Source of the DNA: JAAEKA01 sp049299095
GTDB lineage: Bacteria > Chloroflexota > Anaerolineae > JAAEKA01
Assembly: GCA_049299095.1 (NCBI GenBank)
Contig: JBAQWV010000149.1
Span: 1 to 33,638, forward strand
Direction: 5' to 3'
Length of the DNA: 33,638 nucleotides
The position numbers were made by a program, and so were the translations under genes. Of the stretch, positions 15,516 to 23,475 are shown piece by piece. The notes below the pieces were generated by a model, which did no database searches, had not been told where the DNA came from, and saw only the letters and a program-made list of their open reading frames with translations. Positions within the stretch are counted from its first letter, which is position 1. Every line of letters begins with the position of its first letter.

Positions 15516-16673
15516 TTAATCGGACTGACGCGACAACGCCGCCAGCAGCGCATCCGTATCTTCGGGCCGTCCCAGGCTGATGCGGATGCAGTTTTCGACG
15601 CCGGGCTTGGCAAAGTGACGCACCAGGATGCCGTGCTGTTCCAGATCGAGCTTGAGCTGGCGCGCGTCGCGCCCGACAACGCGGCATAGGATGAAATTGC
15701 TCTGGCTGCCGGGCACAGGCTGGAGAAAATCAAAGGGGGCCAGGGCGGTGTAGAGACGCTCCCGCTCGGCTTGCAGACGGGCGACGTTGCCCAGCAGGTA
15801 GGTGCGGTCGGCCAGCGAGGCCAGCGCGGCCCTGCTGCCCGCCACATTGACGTTGTACGGCTGCTTGATCTTCCACAGATGCTCGATCAAGGCGGGTGGA
15901 AACACACCATAGCCGACCCGCAGCCCGCCCAGTCCGGCCCATTTGCTGAAGGTACGCAACACCACCAGGTTATCGTGCTGCGCCACCCAGGAAACAAAGG
16001 ATGCATCTGGCTGCGCGAATTCGATGTAGGCTTCGTCCACCACCACCACGAGCGGCAAGCGCAGCAGCCGCGTCAACTCATCGGCAGACAACAGCCCGCC
16101 GTCCGGGTTATTGGGCGAACAGACGAAGAGCAGCCGCGGCTGACCGGTCGCTGTTTCGCCGCGCGCGGCGCTGTCCAGCCAGGCGAAATCGTCGTAGCCC
16201 CCTGCGGGCGTGGGGGAACAAGCGCGCTCAATGGCATCTATATCCAGCCGATAATCGGCGCGGCGCGGCACAGTGATAACCTGTGCACCGTTCACGGCTG
16301 CGCAGAAGGCGTACATGCCAAAAGTGGGGGGGCAATCAATCAACGCGTCGCCGGGGGCCAGCAGCAGGCGGCCCAGCAGGTCAATCAACTCGTCTGCACC
16401 GTGGCCAGCCATGATCATCGCCGCGGGTAGGCCGGTGTATTCAGCCAGCGCGGCGCGCAGCTCCGTGCTTTGTGGGTCAGGGTAGATATGCAGCCACGGA
16501 TAGGTGGCAATGGCCTCCACCGCGCGCGGCGACGGCCCGTAGGGGTTTTCATTAGCGTCGAGCTTGACAATCTGCTCCGGCGCGCGGCCCAACCGCGCGC
16601 TCACCACCTCGAACGGATGGATCGGTACATAAGGGTCTAGCGTGAGGAGATCGGGGCGGATGTGCATGGTCAT
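15516..16673 (-). CDS. hisC: Histidinol-phosphate aminotransferase
   Basis: PLP-dependent fold-type I aminotransferase converting imidazole acetol phosphate and glutamate to histidinol phosphate. The 385-residue protein shows LDANENPYGPSP (38-49), SPNNPDG (186-192), DEAYIEFA (213-220), the PLP lysine K244 in TFSKWAGLGGLRVGYG, and the C-terminal SNFILCRV and CIRISLGRPED segments. A stretch around 150-180 is somewhat longer and less conserved than in short HisC proteins. The start is uncertain between ATG 16673 and ATG 16667; neither has a good ribosome site. A further upstream start (16745) would add a tail unlike the family. It sits between hisD and the phosphatase-fold gene. Confidence 0.92.
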   Translation of the reverse strand: MTMHIRPDLLTLDPYVPIHPFEVVSARLGRAPEQIVKLDANENPYGPSPRAVEAIATYPWLHIYPDPQSTELRAALAEYTGLPAAMIMAGHGADELIDLLGRLLLAPGDALIDCPPTFGMYAFCAAVNGAQVITVPRRADYRLDIDAIERACSPTPAGGYDDFAWLDSAARGETATGQPRLLFVCSPNNPDGGLLSADELTRLLRLPLVVVVDEAYIEFAQPDASFVSWVAQHDNLVVLRTFSKWAGLGGLRVGYGVFPPALIEHLWKIKQPYNVNVAGSRAALASLADRTYLLGNVARLQAERERLYTALAPFDFLQPVPGSQSNFILCRVVGRDARQLKLDLEQHGILVRHFAKPGVENCIRISLGRPEDTDALLAALSRQSD

Positions 16674-16835
16674 AGTCAGAAGTAGAGAGTGAATAGTCAG
16701 CAGAAAAAGGGGCAGGATGTGGTGTCCAGGAAGATACCGGCTCACGCGCTACGCAAGAAGCAGGCGGTGCGCAAAACAGAGCGGCTTGGATAATCATGCC
16801 GCGGGCAACGCGAACACATTTGTAGACGATCCAAC

Positions 16836-18161
16836 CTATTCACGCAAACGCGCCGCGGCCGCGTGAGCGGTCAAACCCTCGCCCTCGGCGAGCAGTGCAG
16901 CCGGGCCGCTAAGACGCTGACCTTCAGCCGCGTTCAACGCAATCAGGCTGATGCGCTTGACGAAATCGGCCACGCTGAGCGGGCTGGCGAAGCGGGCAGT
17001 GCCTTCGGTCGGCATGACGTGACTCGGCCCAGCCACATAGTCCCCCAGCACCTCGAAGCTGTGTTCCCCAACGAAGATGCCACCGGCGTTTTCGATCTGT
17101 CCAACCAGCGCCCACGGGTCGGCCACCAGCAGGCAAAGATGTTCCGGCGCGTAGGCGTTCGCCACCTGCACCGCTTGCTCCAGGCTGTCGGTCAGCACGA
17201 TCCCGCCGCGGGCCGCGAGGGAAGCCGAGGCAATCTCTGCGCGGCTGAGGCGCGTCAATTGTGCATCCAGCGCGACCTGCACGCGTTCGGCCAGCTCGCG
17301 CGATGGGGTGAGCAAGATGGCAGAGGCCAGCACGTCATGCTCGGCCTGCGCCAGCAAGTCCGCCGCGGCCATAGCCGGGTTGGCACTGGCGTCAGCAATT
17401 ACCACAGTTTCAGTCGGCCCAGGTAGGCCATCAATCCCGACCTGACCGAAGACCTGCCGCTTGGCCAGAGTGACAAACAGGCCCCCTGGGCCGACGATCT
17501 TGTCCACGCGTGCAATGCTGGCCGTGCCGTAGGCCAGCGCGGCAATCGCTTGCGCGCCGCCGACTGCGCAGACCTGATCTACCCCGGCGACGTGCGCCGC
17601 GGCCAGGGTGAGTGGCGCGATGCGTCCGGTGCTGCGGTCGGGCGGCGTACATACCACGATCTCGCGTACGCCCGCGACGCGCGCAGGTACAGCCGCATGC
17701 AGCAGCGACGAGGGCAGCGGTGCGCTACCCGCGGGCACATACACGCCCACGCGATGCAGCGGGCGCACGATCTGCCCCAGCGTGCCACCCGCGCTGACAT
17801 CCATCCAGGAGCCGACGGGCTGTTGGCGGTGAAAAGCGGTCAGACGCTGTGCGGCCAGTTCCAGCGCAGCGAGCTGTGCCGGAGCGAGCGCGGCCGCGGC
17901 CGCGGCCCATTCGTCGCGCGGCACGTCGAGCCTAGCCGCGGAGCCATCAATGCGCTGTGACCAGTCCAGCACGGCTGCGTCGCCGTGGGCACGCACCGCC
18001 GCGAGGATCGCGGCCACAGCCTGTTCCGGCGTTAGGCGTGCGCCGAAGATACGTTCAATGCCGTCTAGCAACGCGGACGGCAGCGTTTGTTCATCCCAGC
18101 CGGCGCGGCGCAGAACGGTAGCTTGGGCGCGGGACAGGGTGTAGAGGGGGATCGTGGGCAT
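16836..18161 (-). CDS. hisD: Histidinol dehydrogenase
   Basis: Zinc enzyme that oxidises L-histidinol to L-histidine in two NAD+-dependent steps, the end of histidine synthesis. The 441-residue protein is of normal length. It contains VYVPAGSAPLPSSLLHAAVPA, DKIVGPGGLFVTLAKRQVFG followed by IDGLPGPTETVVIADA, the LAQAEHDVLASAILLT segment with zinc and catalytic residues, and ENAGGIFVG...YVAGPSHVMPTEGTARF near the end. The ATG at 18161 has no strong ribosome site, but the protein begins where the family normally does. It is first of the minus-strand group hisD-hisC-phosphatase, with a 162-bp gap before hisC. Confidence 0.95.
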   Translation of the reverse strand: MPTIPLYTLSRAQATVLRRAGWDEQTLPSALLDGIERIFGARLTPEQAVAAILAAVRAHGDAAVLDWSQRIDGSAARLDVPRDEWAAAAAALAPAQLAALELAAQRLTAFHRQQPVGSWMDVSAGGTLGQIVRPLHRVGVYVPAGSAPLPSSLLHAAVPARVAGVREIVVCTPPDRSTGRIAPLTLAAAHVAGVDQVCAVGGAQAIAALAYGTASIARVDKIVGPGGLFVTLAKRQVFGQVGIDGLPGPTETVVIADASANPAMAAADLLAQAEHDVLASAILLTPSRELAERVQVALDAQLTRLSRAEIASASLAARGGIVLTDSLEQAVQVANAYAPEHLCLLVADPWALVGQIENAGGIFVGEHSFEVLGDYVAGPSHVMPTEGTARFASPLSVADFVKRISLIALNAAEGQRLSGPAALLAEGEGLTAHAAAARLRE

Positions 18162-18233
18162 GGTTTAGCCAGGGGGAGTTGAGAATTGAGAGTTGCGAAA
18201 GGAGCAGCCACCTTGCTATTGGCTGCAGGATGA

Positions 18234-18369
18234 CTAAGGGCTACGCAGTTGATGTCATTTCGAGGGATAAAATGACGAGAAATCTTAATTTCTGGGCATT
18301 CACCAGTAGATTCTTCGGCCCTGATGGGCCTCGGAATGACACCTGTATTGCGAACTGCGTAAGTCCTGG
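18234..18369. repeat. MITE-like palindromic element, copy B (136 bp)
   Basis: Same length as copy A (8060-8195) and similar throughout in inverted orientation. The outer inverted ends are CTAAGGGCTACGCAGTT (18234-18250) and, on the other strand, CCAGGACTTACGCAGTT (from 18369). The 89-bp core (18253-18341) is bounded by TGTCATTTCGAG and, on the other strand, TGTCATTCCGAG. It occupies the spacer between hisD and the PLD lipoprotein gene. There are no open frames of note. Confidence 0.75.
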
Positions 18370-18401
18370 ACGAGGTGCTTTTGACGACTTGCTTTTCACA
18401 C

Positions 18402-20822
18402 CTAACGAATGACGACAATCTGCGATGGCTCGTCCACAATGATCTCCGGTGTGCCTTCGTACAACTCGACGAGACCGGTGACCTGGACGGCAGCGCCGTA
18501 GTATAGCTCATCTGGCGGTTGTTGCCAACGTTCCCAGGCGCTGGCAAAAATTACCACCTTGAAATCCTGCCGGTTGGCGCTGAAGTTGAGGAAAATCACC
18601 TTGCTGGAGCGGTAGGTATCCGCTATCTGGCCGGTGACGGTCACGCGCTGGCCGGCATAGGCCGCGGCCTCCTGCCAGCCTACAACCGGCGGCGGCACGG
18701 GCTTTTGCTGGTCTGCGGGCTGCCCCACGATTTCGATCTGCGCAGAGTCGGAAATGATGACCTCCGGCGCGCCCTCGTACAACACTACCTCCCCGCGGAT
18801 GCGCACCTGTTGGCCGAGGAACCATTGATCGGGCGACTGCGGCCACCGGGTCCAGTCGTGCTGAAAAATCACCGCCTTGAATTGGTCGCGGTCGTTGCTA
18901 AAGTTGAGGAAAATCACGCTGGTGGACTTGTAGCTGTCCACCACAGTGCCAACAACCTCGACTGATTGCCCGGCGTGCGCGGCCGCGTCCTGCCAGTTGA
19001 TTGCCAACGGGGGCGCGGTAATCGGCGGCGGCGCAACCGTGGCGGTCGCGGGCAACGTTGCGCTGACCGTAGCGGTGGACGTCAACGGCGCGGTGGCGGT
19101 GAGGGGCAGCGTAGCGGTCAGCCGCGCTGTGATGGTCAGCGTCGGCGTGGTGGTGATGACGGGCGCGGGCAAAATCTCCACCTGTTCCGGCGACTCGACG
19201 ATCATCTCCGGCGCGCCCTTATACTCTTTGATCTTGCCGGTGACACGCACATACTGGTTCAGATACACTTGATCGGGCGGCTGCGGCCACTGCCCGAAGT
19301 CCGCAGCGAAGACTACCACCGAAAACTTACCTTCGTACTCCTCGGCGAAGTTCAGAAAGGCCGCCTTGCCGCTGTTGTAGACGCGCATCACCTGTCCTTC
19401 GACCGCGAGGCGTTGGCCGAGGTAGTTACCTGCGTCCTGCCAGTTGATCGTGCCGGACGCGGGGACAGTCGGCTGCACCTGCCCGGCGCGCGTCAGCATG
19501 TCCTCTAGCACGACGATGGCATCTGGCGACTCAATGATGATCTCAGGCCGCTGGTCGTACAGCTTGAGTTGGCCGGTGACCCGCACCTTTTTGCGCCAGT
19601 ACAAGTCCTGCGGCGGCTGTGGAAACGCGGCGTAGTCGCTGGCAAAAATCACCACTGTAAAGGTGCGTTCCTCGTCGAAGTTTAGAAACGTCACCTTGCC
19701 GCTGTCGTAGGTGTCCACCACCTCGCCCTCGACGGTGACAGTCTGGCCGATGTAACCCGCGGTCTGATCCCAGCGCAAAATGCCGCTGGCGGGCAACGTG
19801 GCGGTCGGCTGCGGGCCACCCCACGGCTCGGCGTTATTCCAGTCCACCAGAAAGAAGCGGGCCAAGCGGTTCACAGCCGCGGGATCGTCGAAGATGATGC
19901 CCAACTCGCGGTTGTTTTCCAGCGAGTTGGCGGTGAGGTTCTGGGAGCCGATCATGGCGGTTTGGCCGTCCACAATGAAGATTTTGGCGTGAACATAGGG
20001 CGTGTCGAGGAAACGCACCGCCACGCCTGCCGCGTTCAACGTGGAAACAGGCGCATACTCCCGCTCGCTGGGGTCGAAAATGGCCGGGGTGACGACACGC
20101 ACGCGCACGCCCCGCTGCGCCGCCGCGGCCAGTTGGCCGATCAATTGCTCGTCCTCGACCGAGGTTTGTTCCACGTCAATGCTAACCTGCGCGGTGGCGA
20201 TCAGGGCTGCGATGCGGGCGCGGCTGTTGACCGGGCTCCACACCAGCGCCGCTTCGTCTAAATCCGGCTCGACGTGCTCCCAGTCTGCGTCGAACACGCG
20301 CGCCACCTCCGCAACAACCGCAGGATCTTCGACAATCGCCATGTATTCGCGGTTGCTGTTGAAAGAGGAATTGGTAAGGTTATGGGTCATGATATAGGCG
20401 CGCGCATCATCCACGACAAGGCTCTTCTCGTGGCTGTAGGTAAACGTGCCCGGTCGGGCGCGCACGTCTACGCCGACGCGCTGCATTGCCTGCGCAGCGA
20501 GCGCGTTGGTTTCACCGCCGCCATAGGGGGCTTCTTCGATCAGCACGCGTACTTTGACCCCACGCTGTACCGCTTTACCCAGCGCCTCTACCACGGTGTT
20601 ATCGGTAATCAGATAAATTTTTAGCCGAATCGAATTGCGCGCACCGTCAATTGCCTGGATCAACGGGGCACGGCCAGCATCGGGCATCGCCAGCACCTCC
20701 AGCGCACCGTGATAGACCGGCAACGCCACGGGCGCGGGTGTAGCCTGGCGACGGCAGCCTGCCAGCAACATGAGTACCAACAGCCCGACCAAGCCGTTTT
20801 TGATCCATCGCCCCGCTGTCAT
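18402..20822 (-). CDS. PLD-superfamily lipoprotein with four OB-fold-like repeats
   Basis: An exported 806-residue protein. The N-terminus is a lipoprotein signal with lipobox LLAGC (19-23). Two phospholipase D half-domains follow, each with a complete HxK-x4-D motif (H131/K133/D138 and H278/K280/D285), each followed by an Asn-Leu-Thr segment. The remainder holds four copies of a roughly 90-residue module (about 350-438, 460-550, 609-698, 715-805) with the shared pattern W-Q-D-A...GQ-x-V-x-V-x-G...FLNF...VVIF...PPD...V-x-V-x-G...P-E-I-I-V. I read these as OB-fold domains. A Thr/Pro-rich linker (552-605) separates modules 2 and 3. It may be a surface nuclease or phospholipase whose OB modules hold nucleic acid. 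AAAGGAG seven bases upstream fixes the start. It follows the M28 gene by 92 bp. Confidence 0.85.
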   Translation of the reverse strand: MTAGRWIKNGLVGLLVLMLLAGCRRQATPAPVALPVYHGALEVLAMPDAGRAPLIQAIDGARNSIRLKIYLITDNTVVEALGKAVQRGVKVRVLIEEAPYGGGETNALAAQAMQRVGVDVRARPGTFTYSHEKSLVVDDARAYIMTHNLTNSSFNSNREYMAIVEDPAVVAEVARVFDADWEHVEPDLDEAALVWSPVNSRARIAALIATAQVSIDVEQTSVEDEQLIGQLAAAAQRGVRVRVVTPAIFDPSEREYAPVSTLNAAGVAVRFLDTPYVHAKIFIVDGQTAMIGSQNLTANSLENNRELGIIFDDPAAVNRLARFFLVDWNNAEPWGGPQPTATLPASGILRWDQTAGYIGQTVTVEGEVVDTYDSGKVTFLNFDEERTFTVVIFASDYAAFPQPPQDLYWRKKVRVTGQLKLYDQRPEIIIESPDAIVVLEDMLTRAGQVQPTVPASGTINWQDAGNYLGQRLAVEGQVMRVYNSGKAAFLNFAEEYEGKFSVVVFAADFGQWPQPPDQVYLNQYVRVTGKIKEYKGAPEMIVESPEQVEILPAPVITTTPTLTITARLTATLPLTATAPLTSTATVSATLPATATVAPPPITAPPLAINWQDAAAHAGQSVEVVGTVVDSYKSTSVIFLNFSNDRDQFKAVIFQHDWTRWPQSPDQWFLGQQVRIRGEVVLYEGAPEVIISDSAQIEIVGQPADQQKPVPPPVVGWQEAAAYAGQRVTVTGQIADTYRSSKVIFLNFSANRQDFKVVIFASAWERWQQPPDELYYGAAVQVTGLVELYEGTPEIIVDEPSQIVVIR

Positions 20823-20840
20823 GTGTAGTCTCCTTTGCAT

Positions 20841-20911
20841 GAGTAAACAAGTAGACAAGTCAGAGGCAGACAAAGCTCAGAAATTGTTTTGTGGATACTG
20901 GTCTACTTGTC
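20841..20911 (-). repeat. GTAGACAAG-type inverted repeat between M28 and PLD genes
   Basis: The left part (20841-20860) contains AACAAGTAGACAAG and the right part (20899-20911) contains GGTCTACTTGTC, so they can pair over about ten bases. The nonamer matches that of the nadA-nadB hairpin (3101-3159), and the position is the same: just upstream of the ribosome site of the second gene of a pair. It is more decayed than that copy. Confidence 0.55.
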
Positions 20912-20914
20912 AGC

Positions 20915-22477
20915 CTAATTTTCCACCCAACCCCACTGCACGGTCAGCGACTGGATGTCCAGCACATTGACTATACCATCATCGTTTACATCGTACACGA
21001 GGCTGTAATTCCACTGGCCGCGGCGTGCCAGCCAAGCACCGGCCAGCTTGGTGATATCGGCTGCGGTAACCGCACCGCTGCAATCAAGATCGGCCCAGTA
21101 ACAGTCAGTGCGCAGCCCACCCATGTGCGCAAAGGTGGCCGTAGACGCGCGCAGCATGGCGGTGAAATAGCCTGTGTTGTAGTATTGCACACGGTCGCTG
21201 GTGGTATGGTAGTAGGCGTTGAAGTCGCGCGGCGCGGCAGCATCAATGTAATAATTTTCGATGGCCAGGATGGCGGGGATATTGTACGTCCAAAACGCCG
21301 AATGATCGCTGGCGGTCGTGCCGCTGGCATACACTACAGGCGTTAGCGGCAAATTGTAGGCGCTGATTACATCGGCGTACAGATTGCCCAAATCCATGTT
21401 ACCTGGCACAGCAGATTTGGCATGGATGTCCATGTCCGGCCCGTCGCTGGCGTCCCAGGCGATCATGTCCATGTTCAGCACGCCGCGGATGTCTTGCGAC
21501 TGTACCATTTGCGCATAGGCGCGACTGCCCAGCAGGCCCTGCTCCTCGCCGGTAAAGAGGATGAAACGCAGCGTAGCATCGAAATTATAGGCAGCGAGGA
21601 TTTCCGCGGCTTGCAGCACTGCCACCGCGCCGCTGCCGTTGTCGTCCGCGCCGGGGGCCAGAGTAGAAGCCGTGGGTGATGTTGAATCGAGGTGTGCGCA
21701 CAGGATCACAATGCCCGCGGCGGGATCAAGGCCGGGCTTTTCCGCGATCAGGTTGGGGGGATAGCTGACGTTCCATCGGTGCGTGGTCACGGTCAGGCCG
21801 AGGCGCGTCAGGCGCTCTTGCATGTACGCGACAGCTTGCTGCAAGGGGACGCCGCTGTAGGTGTTGCGGGTGGCAATGGTGTAGGGCTGGCCGTTGATGG
21901 TGGCTGGGGTTTCGCCGCTCAATTCGTTGACGTAAGTGAGAGTACGCGTCAGATTGACCTGATCAATGATTTCCTGCACGGCAGGAAGCGGCGTGACGGC
22001 CTGCGGCAGCCGCGCGGCTGGCCGCGATGTGAATTGCCAGGGTGTATCAAGCAGCGTGGCGGTGAAGCCGTAGTCGTCCAAAGCTTGTCCGGCTGGCAGG
22101 CGGCGCAGTGCACGCACGCCGTCGTTATATAGCTCGATCCCGGCCAGCTCATGCTGATGGGGCGGCGCAGCCAGGTCTATCAGCAGGTACTGCGCCCCAG
22201 CCGCGTCCTGATCGAGTGTGGTGAAGGTCAGCCCACGGGTGCGCAGCCAGGCGCGAGCGGCTGCGTCCACGCGTGCGAGCGCGTAGGGCTGCGGCGCGGC
22301 TTCCACTGCCAGCACTGCCAACGGTGCACCTGCAAACAGCGTGGCTGCATCCGCGGCGTCGGCCAGAGCGATGTGTACCAGCGTCTCATCGGGGATGGGC
22401 GCGGCGGCGGCGCTGACCGGCAGGAGCAGAACGATCACCAACAAGATGTTTGGCAGCCAAAGGCGGAATTTGGACAT
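20915..22477 (-). CDS. Secreted M28-family aminopeptidase with C-terminal dockerin
   Basis: A 520-residue exported peptidase. A signal peptide (about 1-26) precedes a poorly conserved region, then the M28 zinc-peptidase domain (about 240-455). Likely metal and catalytic residues are H262 in CAHLD, D278 in GADDNGSG, E311-E312 in FTGEEQG, D337 in NMDMIAWD and H424 in YYHTTSDRV; SDHSAFW (390-396) is also a family motif. The C-terminus carries a type I dockerin with two calcium loops (about 463-475, DLDCSGAVTAADI, and 496-508, DVNDDGIVNVLDI), implying docking to a cohesin-bearing surface protein. GAGGT seven bases before the ATG at 22477 supports the start. It is probably co-transcribed with the PLD lipoprotein gene. 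Confidence 0.9.
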   Translation of the reverse strand: MSKFRLWLPNILLVIVLLLPVSAAAAPIPDETLVHIALADAADAATLFAGAPLAVLAVEAAPQPYALARVDAAARAWLRTRGLTFTTLDQDAAGAQYLLIDLAAPPHQHELAGIELYNDGVRALRRLPAGQALDDYGFTATLLDTPWQFTSRPAARLPQAVTPLPAVQEIIDQVNLTRTLTYVNELSGETPATINGQPYTIATRNTYSGVPLQQAVAYMQERLTRLGLTVTTHRWNVSYPPNLIAEKPGLDPAAGIVILCAHLDSTSPTASTLAPGADDNGSGAVAVLQAAEILAAYNFDATLRFILFTGEEQGLLGSRAYAQMVQSQDIRGVLNMDMIAWDASDGPDMDIHAKSAVPGNMDLGNLYADVISAYNLPLTPVVYASGTTASDHSAFWTYNIPAILAIENYYIDAAAPRDFNAYYHTTSDRVQYYNTGYFTAMLRASTATFAHMGGLRTDCYWADLDCSGAVTAADITKLAGAWLARRGQWNYSLVYDVNDDGIVNVLDIQSLTVQWGWVEN

Positions 22478-22549
22478 ATTTGTACCTCGTAACTTGTACA
22501 TATTACGTATTGTATACAGAAATTCCCAGCGCGCCAGTGGTTGGTGCGG

Positions 22550-22790
22550 GCGGGCTGGCCGCAACAACTCCGTTTACGCGACGCAATCACCGGCGACTTC
22601 GACAGGCTCAGCCACCGGCGACTTCGACAAGCGGGCTGACCGCAACAGCTCCGTTTACGCGACGTAATCACCGGTGACTTCGACAGGCTCAGCCACCGGT
22701 GACTTCGACAAGCGGGCTGACCGCAACAGCTCCGTTTACGCGACGTAATCACCGGTGACTTCGACAAGCTCAGCCACCGGGCGGGCTGGT
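22550..22790. repeat. 81-bp tandem repeat (about three units)
   Basis: The motif GCGGGCTG recurs at 22550, 22631, 22712 and 22781, giving two exact 81-bp periods and a last unit shortened to 69 bp by loss of 12 bp. Each unit contains GACTTCGACAGGCTCAGCC, the palindrome TCACCGGTGA (TCACCGGCGA in the first unit) and TCCGTTTACGCGACG. The unit is a multiple of three, so one frame stays open across it (22435-22815, minus) and encodes repeats of WLSLSKSPVI; I regard that frame as non-coding. Located between the M28 start and the DinB promoter. Confidence 0.92.
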
Positions 22791-22799
22791 ATTTACCGC

Positions 22800-22828
22800 T
22801 TGCCGGACAGGGCAAGTACGCCTATAAT
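22800..22828 (+). promoter_or_regulatory. Promoter of the DinB-family gene
   Basis: TTGCCG (22800-22805) and a perfect TATAAT (22823-22828) with a 17-bp spacer, starting ten bases after the tandem repeat ends. The leader would be only about 12 nt and contains GGAGG at 22838-22842. Confidence 0.75.
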
Positions 22829-22846
22829 CGCAGCAACGGAGGCCGT

Positions 22847-23356
22847 ATGGAACTGAACACAATCATCGCACAGATGACGCAACAGGCCGAAGCAATTGCC
22901 GCGCTGACCGCGTCCGCGTCCGATGCGCAAGCGCGCTGGCGCCCAACGCCGGATGACTGGTCCTTGCTGGAGGTGATGCACCATCTGCTGGACGAAGAAA
23001 CCGAAGATTTTCGCACGCACCTCGACCATATCCTGCACCATGCCGACCAGCCGTGGCCGCGTATTGATCCGCAGGGCTGGGTGACGGCACGGCGCTACAA
23101 TGAGCAGAATTTAGCGGATGTACGGGCGCGCTGGCTCGCTGCGCGCGCGGCATCGCTGGCCTGGCTGCGCACGTTGCAGGACGCGGATTGGCGCGCCCGC
23201 GTGGCTGCACCGTGGGGTGACCTCCACGCGGGCGACATGCTGGCCGCGTGGGCCGCGCACGACCTGCTGCATCTGCGCCAGCTCGTCGAACTGCATTATG
23301 CCTGGACCCAACACCACGCCGCGCCGTATGGGCTGGACTATGCAGGCGAATGGTGA
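22847..23356 (+). CDS. DinB/YfiT-family four-helix-bundle protein
   Basis: A 169-residue all-helical protein of the DinB superfamily. The metal-site histidines are visible: one in the EVMHHLLDEE helix (H45/H46) and the pair H138 and H142 in AWAAHDLLHLRQL, the usual His-x3-His. Members include mycothiol- or bacillithiol-dependent transferases and many proteins of unknown role; nothing nearby indicates the thiol or substrate. GGAGG lies only four bases before the ATG, closer than usual but on a very short leader. A 119-bp gap separates it from the next gene. Confidence 0.85.
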   Translation: MELNTIIAQMTQQAEAIAALTASASDAQARWRPTPDDWSLLEVMHHLLDEETEDFRTHLDHILHHADQPWPRIDPQGWVTARRYNEQNLADVRARWLAARAASLAWLRTLQDADWRARVAAPWGDLHAGDMLAAWAAHDLLHLRQLVELHYAWTQHHAAPYGLDYAGEW

Positions 23357-23403
23357 ACGGACGACCAGTGACCAGTGTACCGTATGCAGTTAGTTATTAT
23401 GTA

Positions 23404-23436
23404 AAACAGTGATAGCACTTTTTTGTTGCACTGTTT
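23404..23436. promoter_or_regulatory. Inverted repeat upstream of the small hydrolase gene
   Basis: AAACAGTG (23404-23411) is perfectly repeated in inverse as CACTGTTT (23429-23436) with 17 bases between, including a run of six T. Could be an operator for the hydrolase-acyltransferase pair or a weak terminator for the DinB gene; the sequence does not decide. Confidence 0.4.
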
Positions 23437-23475
23437 ACTGATCCACAGCGTATGCTGAACATGAGATACTGAACC

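Noticed and set aside
14936..15847. Long version of the phosphatase-fold protein with about 125 extra N-terminal residues
   Set aside because: The extra part overlaps hisC in another frame and resembles a shadow frame. The ATG at 15472 begins a normal membrane anchor.
15771..16430. 219-residue frame opposite hisC
   Set aside because: It is antisense to a clear hisC gene, is Gln/His/Arg-rich, and has no start signal.
22550..22790. CRISPR array
   Set aside because: The repeats are directly adjacent with no unique spacers, the unit is 81 bp, and no cas genes are nearby.
22435..22815. Open frame across the tandem repeat encoding repeated WLSLSKSPVI segments
   Set aside because: It is open only because the repeat unit is 81 bp, a multiple of three. 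There is no ribosome site, it overlaps the promoter of the DinB gene and the start of the M28 gene, and the peptide is just the translated DNA repeat.
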